From positions 8,001-72,000 of the forward strand of contig NZ_FTNA01000009.1 of NCBI RefSeq assembly GCF_900156205.1: a DNA stretch of 64,000 bases, in the 5' to 3' direction. Position 1 is the first letter of the stretch, and each line of letters starts with the position of its first letter. Below are positions 27,622 to 38,449 of this stretch, one piece after another. The notes below the pieces were generated by a model. It made no database searches. It saw only the letters and a program-made list of their open reading frames with translations, and was not told the DNA's origin. The stretch comes from Leptospira interrogans (GTDB taxonomy: Bacteria; Spirochaetota; Leptospiria; Leptospirales; Leptospiraceae). The translations under genes and the position numbers were made by a program.

Positions 27622-28029
27622 ATTTTTGAATCTTTAATAAAATGTGATAGTTCCCACAAATTACTACTCGGACGCACGAATAGAATACTTGGGTGATTGT
27701 TTCAAAAATTTGAATATTTTGGCCCTGCTTTAAAATGCCATAATCTCGAATTTGCGGTATTTTTTAAGTACCGCTATTTTTTTCGTAAATTCGGCCGTTA
27801 ATAACTTGGTACTATTTTCATGCGTCCGCGTAGTAAGTCTTTCGGAACCATTTATAAACTTTTGAACAATATTAAAAGTTATATGAGTTCTCATATTTTT
27901 GTGAAATTAAAGCGTCTCGCTTCTACTGACGTTCGACGGGATTGATTTTGTTCAGAAATTGATATTTAGCTAACGTGAGTTTATGTAAGGAATTCATTTT
28001 TCTGAAAAAAGTTGGAATAGATTGGTTCC

Positions 28030-28186
28030 TAAGATGTGGGAACTACTATGAAAATTTAACGACATTAGTATTACTCGAAAGTTCGCAAATTGCCCAATGT
28101 GTAGGAACTACTACAAAATATTAAAAAATTCTAAAGAACTAAATTATAGCGTAAAATTCTTTGAAGTTTTAGGAAAAACTCTAAAC
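28030..28186. repeat. Family A element, partial
   Basis: GATGTGGGAACTACTATGAA, TTTAACGACATTAGTATTAC, CTCGAAAGTTCGCAAATTGC and TGTAGGAACTACTACAAAAT. It ends near AAGTTTTAGGAAAAACTCTA. The open frame at 28097-28282 lies in this repeat and is not a gene. Confidence 0.65.
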
Positions 28187-28362
28187 ATCATTATATCAAA
28201 TTATTGCGTTAAAAGTTTGTATCTGTTGGGAACGTTAAGATATTTTGAAATAGATTATGATAAAGTTATCACTCAGATTTAAAAATTTACTGTACAAAAA
28301 ACGTTGTAGAGACGAATCTAAAAGAAGGTGATCGATTCCTTAAAATCGATCAGGAAAAGAAA

Positions 28363-28620
28363 ATGTCTACTCCAGATTTAGAAATTAAAAATGTAACTCG
28401 GGAACTAATTGAAGTTCAAAAAGCTTTGGATGTTTTCCGGGAAAAACAGAAAAATAGAGAATCTTTAGACGATGCAGCGATTGAGTTTGTTACCAAAGCG
28501 GATTTAGTCATTCAAAGGGCTGAAAAGAAAGAAATTTTTTTGACCGAAGATCAAAAAAGAAGAATTAAAAATAATCTGCTTAGAATTCGTACTTCTTTAG
28601 TTCGCAGTCAAACGGTTTGA
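28363..28620 (+). CDS. Small coiled-coil protein
   Basis: 85 residues, strongly charged and helical, with heptad-like spacing in residues 8-35 (VTRELIEVQKALDVFREKQK) and 50-80. ATG 28363 has a good ribosome site, AGGAAAAG, at 28352-28359. There are no cysteines, membrane segment or known domain that I recognise. The ribosome site and codon pattern distinguish it from the repeat-derived frames around it. Confidence 0.7.
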   Translation: MSTPDLEIKNVTRELIEVQKALDVFREKQKNRESLDDAAIEFVTKADLVIQRAEKKEIFLTEDQKRRIKNNLLRIRTSLVRSQTV

Positions 28621-28811
28621 AATTAGAAAATGTTTTCATTATAAAACTGCCGTTTTGTAAACTACACAAATTAAAAATCCGTTTTATAAAGGATTCCAAA
28701 AAATAAAAATTGAGTCCTATAAAATTAGGTACCTTAAATTTTTATCATAAAGTACTATTTAAATATTATAATTAACTTATGTGATTCTGAGTAATAGAAA
28801 GAATGTTAGTT

Positions 28812-29094
28812 AAGAATTTGCCCAAAATCCTAAACACCGACTCATAGGAGGTGTTTGCTGAATTTGAATATGACCCGAAAAACTCAGCGAATGTTTCTTT
28901 AAGAATCAGCATTCAGGAAATGAGATTCAGTTTCACAAAAATGTGGGAATTACTACGAAAATTTAATGAGATTAGAATTGCTCGAGAAATTTCGCAAATT
29001 GCTAAATTCAACCTAATGAGAACTACTGCAGAATATTAAAAATTTCTAAAGAATAATCGCGAAAAATTCTTTGAGATTTTGGAACAAGCACTAA
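28812..29094. repeat. Family A element, long diverged copy
   Basis: From AAGAATTTGCCCAAAATCC to TTTTGGAACAAGCACT. It contains ATGTGGGAATTACTACGAAA, CTCGAGAAATTTCGCAAATT and AATATTAAAAATTTCTAAAG, and its right end reaches the stop codon of the convergent gene at 29091. A further decayed family D fragment (AATTGAGTCCTATAAAATTA) lies at about 28709. Confidence 0.65.
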
Positions 29095-32000
29095 ATAGTC
29101 GGTCCATCTAAAATTTTAGAACGAAAAACCTTATAGGTTAAAAAAGTCAGTATTGTTAAACCGAAAAAAAAGAAACCTCTTATGATCCAAGTAGAAACAG
29201 GAGGTTCTCCGATCGAATAGCCGAAATCTTCATTTTCACTTTCTTTTTGAATAATAGCTTCGTTTAGATGTATAGAATCCGAAAAAGTTTTTTCAAAATC
29301 GAACTCCGGATAAAAAGCGTAAGGGTTTCCATAATAAATTCTTAAATTTTGAATCGATTCTGAATCGTTTTCTAACTTGAGAGGAAATATGATTTCTTCT
29401 TGAAGAATAAAAACTTCCATTTTTTCTAATGTGAGAGAATCGTCGTCTCCGTCAAAAATTTCTATTTTTAATTCGGAAGAAATAGGTTTCGAAAAAACTA
29501 AATTTATTTCTGACGATCCATTCTGTTTATGGAATATTGTTCCCTCTTCTAATAGCTCAAATTCTTTAGAAGAATTTTTAAAGAATACGTTCACTTTTCT
29601 TTCGAACTTATTTTCCTTGATAAATAACATCGCTCTATGAATCGGAACCTTCATAGGATTTCTAAAATAGAATACGCTCGATCTATTATCTGAATTAAAA
29701 CCAGATTCTAAATCAGATTTTTCTACGGTTTTTTTGAATTCCATTTTTTCGGAAACCGATTCATAAAGAACTTTAGTAAATTCTAATTTTATGTTGGAAG
29801 CGTTTTGACTTATTTCGATACGAACAAATTTTTCATCATCCGAATTGAATTTTATTTCGTTTAATACGTTTTCTCCGTTATAACTATAGATCGTAAAGTC
29901 GGAATCTAGTGTCCAATCGTCTAAGGTTTTTCCTAAGTAGATTTTCCCTTTGATTTCGTATTCTCCTGACCCTTCTGCAACTATAGATTTATATCTTGTT
30001 TTAGAGGGAATTTTAGGAAGTTTTAAAACGTAGATACCATTCATGTCTTCGTCTTTTTCTTGGAAGAGTAGGTTTACTTTTTTTTCTCCTTCTTCGTACG
30101 CTCCCATTACATTTCTGGAAATAAAAGGAATCGTTCGATCGTTATAAACAATCCTTCTATCATTGATTCCGGAATGTCTGACAATGTCCTCGTCTAATTT
30201 TATTCTTCCGTAAAATAGTTTTTCTCCTTCTTCACTTTCAGTTGGATTAGATAGTTTTGGAATTTGAATTTCCTTATAATACCGATAACCTTTTGTGTCG
30301 ATCTTCTCTGCGTTTAAAGGAGAGGCAAAGAAAGAAGCAAAGATTGCTAAAAAAAGTAAGAGTAACCCAGAAGTATTTTGGTAGTTTATAATTTTGTCTT
30401 TAAACTTCTGATAAAATAAACTTACTAAAATAAAACCTGTGCCCAAGGTAAATCCGGCTATAATTCTAACAATTTTACTCATTGTCCATATATCGTAAAA
30501 ATAGAATTTTCCAACTAACACGGCCGTAACGATAAATCCAGCGATTCGAAGGGATCGAAAAGAGTATTTAAATCCTATAAATAAAAACACGGCTGCATAA
30601 AAAGCAAGAACATAAGAATATCCTAAATTTCTATAATGTTCGTTATGGACGGTGTGATAAACGTCTATCAGAGTGCCTAAAATAAAAGTGAAAATTCCCA
30701 TATAAATAAATCCTCGATGAAACCAGAAAGAATCTTTGTTTTTTTGAATATAGTATGTTCCGAAAAGAAATAAGGAAGAAAGGACGTATAAAGCGAATCG
30801 TTCGTTTAACAAAAACAAACGGTTTACGTCGTCCATCGGATTGAAAAAATACAATTTGAACAACGCCAGGATCCAAAAACCGGCTGAAACGTATCGAAGA
30901 TGTGTGTTTTCGAATTTTGAACTTAAAAGAGAAATTACTCCCGCAAAAATGATCCAGGCAAAAGTAAGCCAGTTCCCTTCCGAAAAATTTAAAAGAGCGG
31001 CAAAGGTAAATCCTAAAAGAAGATACAAATGGATCATTTCAAATATTTCAAGTTGTGATGGATAAAAGAAGTCGGATTTTTTTCGACTAATCAAGATCCA
31101 TAATGAAAAAAGAATAGCACCGAACAGTATAAAATGGGAACTCAATTTTGGATAAGTTTCCTCTATTTGCATATATCCCATAAGTCCGAAACTTAGAGAA
31201 TTTAAAACGAGAAAGATAGGATAAAATATCCAATTCCATTGGGGAAAAATTCCACCTGAGTTTTCGTTTTTTTGTAAAAGTTTTGGAAAAAAGAAAACCT
31301 TTCCATAAGCAAATAATAAATATGTAATATTTATAAATGAGAATGGAACGATGAAGCCGCTTTGATTGATGTTTTTTATCGCCCAAAAATGATATAATGC
31401 AAAGTTTGCGATTAATAGGAAAAAAGAAGATACGATCCAAGGTATTTTTCTAGAAATTAAGAAAAGCAATATATTCAAAAATACTAAATATCCAAAAAGA
31501 AATTGATAAGAGTTTTCTCCTTGTGAGATCAACACTGGAGATAAAATAGAACCGATCAGCGCAAAAATGTATAAAATTTCCTTTCGAATCCAATAGGCCA
31601 AACCAGAGGAGAATATACTTAACAAAGAAAGATATAAAAAGGTTTCCGAAAGAGAGAATAAATCGTAGTAGTAATATCCACTAAATAAACTGAGATAGAC
31701 GATTGAAAATCCGGTTCCTAAAACTGATTCGGGTAAAATCCGAAATTTCTTTCTAGCTAATTGAAGACCTGTAATACAAACCCCAAAACCAATCGATAAA
31801 CCAATTAAAATTCGACCGGATTCATTTACCCAACGATTGTCAAAGGCATATTTAATGAACCATACACTGGCAAGTAGAATGGAGAATAATCCTAGTTTTC
31901 CTAAAAAATTTCCGCCTAAAAAAAGTTCCCATTCCGGACTTCTCTTTTTAGGAAGAGTTTCTAAAGTTGGTGAGGGGCTTACAAATGTTGTAGAAGCGGC

Positions 32001-32114
32001 TTCTTTCGGTTCTAGATCGGTTTGATTTTTTGAATAGGTGAAAATTTCTTTTTTGAGGGAGACAATTTCTGCTTCCAGTTCATCTAAGCGTTTTTGTATT
32101 TTTTTAAAGTCCAA
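29091..32114 (-). CDS. DUF2339 membrane protein fused to a DUF3999-like C-terminal region
   Basis: 1007 residues. A coiled coil (residues 1-25, IQKRLDELEAEIVSLKKEI) and a polar linker lead to the DUF2339 signature. That signature is WELFLGGNFLGKLGLFSILL, then VWFIKYAFDNRWVNESGRI, then about 20 membrane helices up to residue ~640. Next comes a large soluble region (about 645-960) of beta character beginning KGYRYYKEIQIPKLSN, then GRIKLDEDIVRHSGINDRRI. This resembles DUF3999, often a separate neighbouring gene in other bacteria. A last helix (GFFFFGLTILTFLTYKVF) closes the protein. Inferred: an inner-membrane envelope protein whose soluble domain lies in the periplasm. Function unknown. ATG 32114. 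Confidence 0.8.
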   Translation of the reverse strand: MDFKKIQKRLDELEAEIVSLKKEIFTYSKNQTDLEPKEAASTTFVSPSPTLETLPKKRSPEWELFLGGNFLGKLGLFSILLASVWFIKYAFDNRWVNESGRILIGLSIGFGVCITGLQLARKKFRILPESVLGTGFSIVYLSLFSGYYYYDLFSLSETFLYLSLLSIFSSGLAYWIRKEILYIFALIGSILSPVLISQGENSYQFLFGYLVFLNILLFLISRKIPWIVSSFFLLIANFALYHFWAIKNINQSGFIVPFSFINITYLLFAYGKVFFFPKLLQKNENSGGIFPQWNWIFYPIFLVLNSLSFGLMGYMQIEETYPKLSSHFILFGAILFSLWILISRKKSDFFYPSQLEIFEMIHLYLLLGFTFAALLNFSEGNWLTFAWIIFAGVISLLSSKFENTHLRYVSAGFWILALFKLYFFNPMDDVNRLFLLNERFALYVLSSLFLFGTYYIQKNKDSFWFHRGFIYMGIFTFILGTLIDVYHTVHNEHYRNLGYSYVLAFYAAVFLFIGFKYSFRSLRIAGFIVTAVLVGKFYFYDIWTMSKIVRIIAGFTLGTGFILVSLFYQKFKDKIINYQNTSGLLLLFLAIFASFFASPLNAEKIDTKGYRYYKEIQIPKLSNPTESEEGEKLFYGRIKLDEDIVRHSGINDRRIVYNDRTIPFISRNVMGAYEEGEKKVNLLFQEKDEDMNGIYVLKLPKIPSKTRYKSIVAEGSGEYEIKGKIYLGKTLDDWTLDSDFTIYSYNGENVLNEIKFNSDDEKFVRIEISQNASNIKLEFTKVLYESVSEKMEFKKTVEKSDLESGFNSDNRSSVFYFRNPMKVPIHRAMLFIKENKFERKVNVFFKNSSKEFELLEEGTIFHKQNGSSEINLVFSKPISSELKIEIFDGDDDSLTLEKMEVFILQEEIIFPLKLENDSESIQNLRIYYGNPYAFYPEFDFEKTFSDSIHLNEAIIQKESENEDFGYSIGEPPVSTWIIRGFFFFGLTILTFLTYKVFRSKILDGPTI

Positions 32115-32598
32115 AAAACGACACCTTCCATTCGGAAGGTCGATTATAATTCTCTGTTAAAAATTGAAAGTACAAAATGATCGAGTCGATGTCTGTTTCG
32201 GTTTAAATTAAGAAGGCCTTTGTAAAATTTAAAAAAAATCAAATAGGATGGCGTTCTATATTGGATAGGAAGATACTATTAAAAGTATTAATCTCATTTG
32301 ATATGAATAACGTATCACGCTAACCTTTGAATAAAGATCACAATTCGGCGTTTTTATAAGATTCATTTTATAAAAGGTTTCTTCGTTTTTTGAGGTTAAC
32401 AGGATGTGTTATTTTCTATCTTATAAACATTCTATTTTCTTAATTTAAGGATTATTTGATCGAATAAGATCAAGCTAAGAGATTATCTCAAAATTGGATT
32501 TTTGCTGATCTAAAACGGTTTTTCGAAAGTAAAACGGAGATGGCTTTTGAGAAAACCGATTTGTTTGATCGAAGTTTCAAATTAGGCTGGGAGTTTAT
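32115..32598. other. Gap between divergent genes, nothing identified
   Basis: 484 bp of AT-rich DNA without the common repeat motifs. It should contain promoters for both flanking genes, but I cannot place them with confidence. Confidence 0.4.
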
Positions 32599-33351
32599 AT
32601 GACTTTTAATTCAAAAAAACGTATCTACTTTTTTATGTTGTTTGTATGTTTTATTTGGGGTTGTGATCGATTTAAGGATTTTCTTTCTAAAAACAAATTG
32701 GGAGACGAAGTCAATATCGATTCCGCTTTCGGAAACTCTTCCAATCGTCTATACTTTACAAAGTATGCGGAACCCTGCGGACGTTCTGTTTTGGAGATTG
32801 CAAAATCAGAAAAAGGCCCTTTTGAAACGGTGCATCCCAAGGGAGAAAATTCTCCAGTAAAAAAATTGAATTATGATATTCTTATATTGAGTAATTTTAA
32901 AGTTTTTGGCAGAAAAACCGGAAGAGTAGTTAATGATCATCATTGTGGAGAGTATCCTGAATTTTATATAGAAAAGTTTGAACCTTGGGGAAAGATGAGA
33001 CGCTGCACTGCAATAGGTATCGAAGGTTTTGGGCGATATATGGATCATCTGTCGACTCATTCCTACGCAGCCGAGGATTATAGTTCTTCCGATTCTGAAA
33101 TAATTCGTGTATCAGAAAAAACTTGCAGTCAAAAATTTACAGGATGCGAGGCATTAAAATCCACTTCTTTGGATTCAAAAAATTGGAAATTCAAAAATAA
33201 AACTTTGGATTTGGAAAATGGTTACGAAGACCACTTGTATGAGTCGGTTCGTTTTCATCCGGTAACCGATTGTTTTGAAGATAAACAACTATGTTGTAAA
33301 CTGACACAATTTAAGAGAATCAAAATGGTTTCTCGGCATCGAGATAAATAA
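32599..33351 (+). CDS. Cysteine-rich predicted lipoprotein
   Basis: 250 residues. The signal peptide IYFFMLFVCFIWGC ends in a spirochaete-type lipobox with Cys22. The mature part carries about nine further cysteines (EPCGRSV, HHCGEY, RRCTAIG, TCSQKFTGC, DCFEDKQLCC), suggesting disulfides outside the cytoplasm. Sequence such as HLSTHSYAAEDYSSSDSEII is low in obvious motifs. I do not recognise a family. The ATG at 32599 follows GGGAG with suitable spacing. Confidence 0.75.
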   Translation: MTFNSKKRIYFFMLFVCFIWGCDRFKDFLSKNKLGDEVNIDSAFGNSSNRLYFTKYAEPCGRSVLEIAKSEKGPFETVHPKGENSPVKKLNYDILILSNFKVFGRKTGRVVNDHHCGEYPEFYIEKFEPWGKMRRCTAIGIEGFGRYMDHLSTHSYAAEDYSSSDSEIIRVSEKTCSQKFTGCEALKSTSLDSKNWKFKNKTLDLENGYEDHLYESVRFHPVTDCFEDKQLCCKLTQFKRIKMVSRHRDK

Positions 33352-33435
33352 CGAACATTCTTTTTCAAAACAAACCTTGTATTGCTCAGAGTTATATAAT
33401 AAAATACTCAATCTCATAGTTTATATTTTAATAAT

Positions 33436-33536
33436 AGAGTTGTTGAAAAATTTCATAGTGAAGTTAAACGAAATTGCTTCAATTGTGCATTTCAATACGA
33501 TGAACGCCGATGGAGAATTAGTTTTTCAATAACTCT
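33436..33536 (+). repeat. Family B MITE-like element
   Basis: 101 bp, AGAGTTGTTGAAAAATTTC to TAGTTTTTCAATAACTCT, with marker TTAAACGAAATTGCTTCAAT. It sits between the convergent genes ending at 33351 and 33572. Confidence 0.85.
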
Positions 33537-33571
33537 TTAAGAACGGATTTGTTAAAAATATCTGTTGGCAA

Positions 33572-34645
33572 TTAGGGAGTGTCTTCAAGAAACTTAAGTG
33601 CATCATAATTATTTTTTCTGTCTAAGTTCATTAGATATTTTGCACGTTCCAAAGGGGTTTCCCCAGTGCTGTTTTTTACGGTTGGATCTGCGCCTTGTTG
33701 CAAAAGATATTGTGCGATTTCTTTTGAGGCTACATCATACAGTGGGGTCTGCTGATAAACATCTTTACCGTTTACGTTGGCGCCGTGTTCTACTAATTGT
33801 TTTACAATTTGAATATTATGTTTTTTCTCCACTGCGTAGTGTAGAGGACTTGTTCCGTCTTCCGCCAAAGTAGCATTGACATCGGCTCCTCCCTTTTCTA
33901 AGAGCAGTCTGACAATTTCGGGTCTTTTATCTTTTTTTGGGGAAAGATTAGAATAGCGTTCTATTACTTTGAAGAATAGATAATTACAACGGCGAAAAAG
34001 ATCGCAACTCTTTGCATTTGCATCGGCGCCTTTTTTTAAAAGAAGCTCAACGATTTCAGTGTTCTCTTTCTCAATAGCAAAATACAATAAAGATTGATCA
34101 TAGAAGGTGTTGTTTTGGAAATTCACATCGGCGCCTTTCTCTAAGAGGAGTCTCACAATTTCAACGTTCTCGTTCTTAATAGCAAAATACAATGGAGGTG
34201 GACCAATGAATGTGGAATTTACATCCGCGCCAGTCTCGATGCATCGGCGAACTCCGGATAGATCGTTGTTCTCGATACTTCCGATCAGAAGGCCTGACTC
34301 CCAGGCCTCGGGAACTCTCCAATAGTAGTATGCCGTCAACGGAATTGTAATAGGAAGTAGGATCGTATCCGCCAAGAAGGACAAAGTAAGATCAATAACA
34401 CTAAAAGGAAAATTCTTATTGATACCAGTCATCCAGTAGCGTCGTGTCCCTGGATAAATCCAGAGGGGAGGATTCCAGACGTTAGGATTTTTAGACAGTT
34501 CCGGAGAGATGGTTTTATCTGCGTATCTTGCCATGGACCAAACGGGTGTGGGTAAAAATTGGGCGTCTTCAAGCATTTGAATTGTGGCGCAATCCATCTG
34601 AGCGGCCATCAAGATCGTTATCATCATTCTAAACAAGATTTTCAT
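33572..34645 (-). CDS. YceK-like domain fused to ankyrin repeats
   Basis: 357 residues. A short hydrophobic N-terminus (MMITILMAAQMDC) may be a lipoprotein signal, though the residues before Cys are atypical. Residues about 60-110 match the YceK/YidQ lipoprotein family: IYPGTRRYWMTGI, then VIDLTLSFLADTILLPITIP. From residue ~117 come about six ankyrin repeats (NVEIVRLLLEKGADVNFQN, ENTEIVELLLKKGADANAKS, IQIVKQLVEHGANVNGKD and others). Ankyrin repeats bind proteins. The fusion suggests an outer-membrane-anchored periplasmic scaffold. Partners are unknown. The two flanking genes look unrelated. Confidence 0.82.
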   Translation of the reverse strand: MKILFRMMITILMAAQMDCATIQMLEDAQFLPTPVWSMARYADKTISPELSKNPNVWNPPLWIYPGTRRYWMTGINKNFPFSVIDLTLSFLADTILLPITIPLTAYYYWRVPEAWESGLLIGSIENNDLSGVRRCIETGADVNSTFIGPPPLYFAIKNENVEIVRLLLEKGADVNFQNNTFYDQSLLYFAIEKENTEIVELLLKKGADANAKSCDLFRRCNYLFFKVIERYSNLSPKKDKRPEIVRLLLEKGGADVNATLAEDGTSPLHYAVEKKHNIQIVKQLVEHGANVNGKDVYQQTPLYDVASKEIAQYLLQQGADPTVKNSTGETPLERAKYLMNLDRKNNYDALKFLEDTP

Positions 34646-34979
34646 TTTCTATTTGTTCCCAATTATATTGGATTGCTCCATCCAGTCCGATTCAATCTGT
34701 TTTTGTATTCTTATATTTTGTAAGTCTGGCGTAAAACTTTCTAAGAAATAAAATCGGGAGGTTGTGTTCATTCTCTTGCATTTACTTAACGTTGTCTTGA
34801 TTCATAATAAAATGAACTTATTCCGAGAACACAAATGTTTTAACGATCCAGGCCTTATTTTGAGGCCGATTGTTCTTGTGAAGATGGATCAAAAAGCAAA
34901 TGACAGAGGGATAAGTTTTGATTTTCTAGTAAACGGATTCCAACTTTAAATATCATACTACCAGGATTCGAAAACAAAC
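34646..34979. other. Gap upstream of acyl-CoA dehydrogenase
   Basis: 334 bp, presumably with the dehydrogenase promoter. A small hairpin GGCCT-TATTTTG-AGGCC lies at 34851-34867. A GTG frame at 34764 has a GGGAGG only two bases upstream and no family resemblance, so I do not call it. Confidence 0.4.
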
Positions 34980-36653
<1,674 letters not shown>

Positions 36654-36673
36654 TTTTTAAGGTAAAAACTGAA

Positions 36674-36705
36674 AACACTCTATTCAAAAATTAGAATGGA
36701 GTGTT
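36674..36705 (+). terminator. Hairpin after acyl-CoA dehydrogenase
   Basis: AACACTCTATTC pairs with GAATGGAGTGTT over 12 positions (one wobble), with an 8-base loop. There is no T run behind it, so termination strength is uncertain. Confidence 0.45.
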
Positions 36706-36796
36706 GGAACAAAGAGTGTGCTCTGCGGGTAATCTGTCGTTGTACATCCGCTGCTTCAACTGAATTTTCACAAATAATTTTGCAAGGATTCAATAG

Positions 36797-37195
36797 ATGC
36801 GTATAAGATATATCACATTTCTTATTTTCATGATCCCAGCCATTCTAACAATCTCGGTTATTTTAGCTTATATAATTGTAATGCGTGCTGTCAGTAGAGA
36901 AACTTGTGAAAAAAATCTCCGAGGACTTTGGTATTTGACTTCTATAGGGAGTCGTTGTGTTCTTGCTACTGAATGTTTTTATCGTGGCAACTGTTTGCCA
37001 TCGTACGATGCAGTTACTAATTGCGAACGGCTTTTGATCGGCGAAGAAAGGAAATATGTGTATTTACAGTTGGGAATGCCTGTAAGAAGTGGAAGTGGTC
37101 ATGAGTATTTTGACGGAGGTGCTATGAATCGTTCTGAATTATCCGTTGAATTCAATCATAATCGATTAGTTAAAAAAAATTGTAGATTTGAATAG
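36797..37195 (+). CDS. Small membrane-anchored Cys-rich protein
   Basis: 132 residues. One N-terminal helix (ITFLIFMIPAILTISVILAY) acts as anchor or uncleaved signal. The exported part contains seven cysteines (ETCEKN, SRCVLATECFYRGNC, TNCERL, NCRFE). The segment YVYLQLGMPVRSGSGHEYFD, then VEFNHNRLVKK, is vaguely like BamE/SmpA-type modules, without certainty. ATG 36797 has AAGGA at 36785-36789. Family not recognised. Confidence 0.72.
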   Translation: MRIRYITFLIFMIPAILTISVILAYIIVMRAVSRETCEKNLRGLWYLTSIGSRCVLATECFYRGNCLPSYDAVTNCERLLIGEERKYVYLQLGMPVRSGSGHEYFDGGAMNRSELSVEFNHNRLVKKNCRFE

Positions 37196-37400
37196 TCTAT
37201 CCTATTCTATATGAACGTAAATTCTGCCAATGTCGACTGAACATTTTTGTATCCAAACGAAAAGGAAAAATATATCCAGAATTTGCTTACAAAGTGAATC
37301 AATAAAAGTCTAATATTTGAAGAAGAGTATATAACTTTAAGCATAGTTTTCAAATAAAACTTTAAATAATGCTCGAGACAACATTTACAGCGTGTCCCAA

Positions 37401-37545
37401 AATCGACTTAAGAAAATCAGGGCGAATCCGGCTTTGCCGGACCAGACTCTCCACTCTGGTCAAGTTATTATGTATCACAGTTATATATTCAATTTTTTTA
37501 ATTTCAATAACTTGACTCCACAACGCGATTCATAGAGAGCGTTGT
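37401..37545 (+). repeat. Family C element, partial
   Basis: AATCGACTTAAGAAAATCAG, then GGCGAATCCGGCTTTGCCGG and CTCCACTCTGGTCAAG, fading after AGAGCGTTGTGCTGAG. The frame at 37544-37777 in this gap looks spurious. The remainder of 37196-37781 shows no feature. Confidence 0.6.
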
Positions 37546-37781
37546 GCTGAGTTCATTCATCGATCCCTTTTGCGTTGTGTGGAATTTGCGTTTGTTTAAA
37601 AACTTAGAATATAGGATTTACTTTAAAAAGCGACAATTCTGTGTTAGACGTAATTCTCAAAAACTTTTACAAAATCGACCGTTGATTTTTGATACTATTT
37701 TTATACATCCAAGTTTTGTTATCTTTTCTCTGATTAATTTAATTTCAGCAAGAGCTGAATCCAACATTTACGTGTGAGATT

Positions 37782-38264
<483 letters not shown>

Positions 38265-38266
38265 AA

Positions 38267-38294
38267 ATAGAGGGACCATTTCTGATCCCTCTAT
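38267..38294 (+). terminator. Terminator after the 37782 gene
   Basis: ATAGAGGGA and TCCCTCTAT form a perfect 9-bp stem with a 10-base loop, beginning 2 bp after the stop codon. A T-rich ATTTTT follows about 12 bases later. Confidence 0.7.
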
Positions 38295-38449
38295 TGAAAT
38301 CATTTTTAAAATTCAAACTTTATAATATTTGTACAAAATCGAATATAAAAAAACGGTTTCTTTTTTACTTACGGCGTATCTCAAAACTTAATTTCTTATC
38401 AAAAAAAGATAAGTCTAAAAGAATCATCTCCCGGTTAGAAAATAGATTC

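Noticed and set aside
28097..28282. 61-codon open frame
   Set aside because: Within a family A copy; no ribosome site.
28851..29039. 62-codon open frame just before the DUF2339 gene end
   Set aside because: Entirely inside a long family A copy.
34764..34949. GTG frame upstream of the acyl-CoA dehydrogenase with a GGGAGG nearby
   Set aside because: Spacing of two bases is too short and the sequence has no recognisable features.
37544..37777. 77-codon frame ending just before the 37782 gene
   Set aside because: Begins at the edge of a family C repeat and reads like random AT-rich translation.
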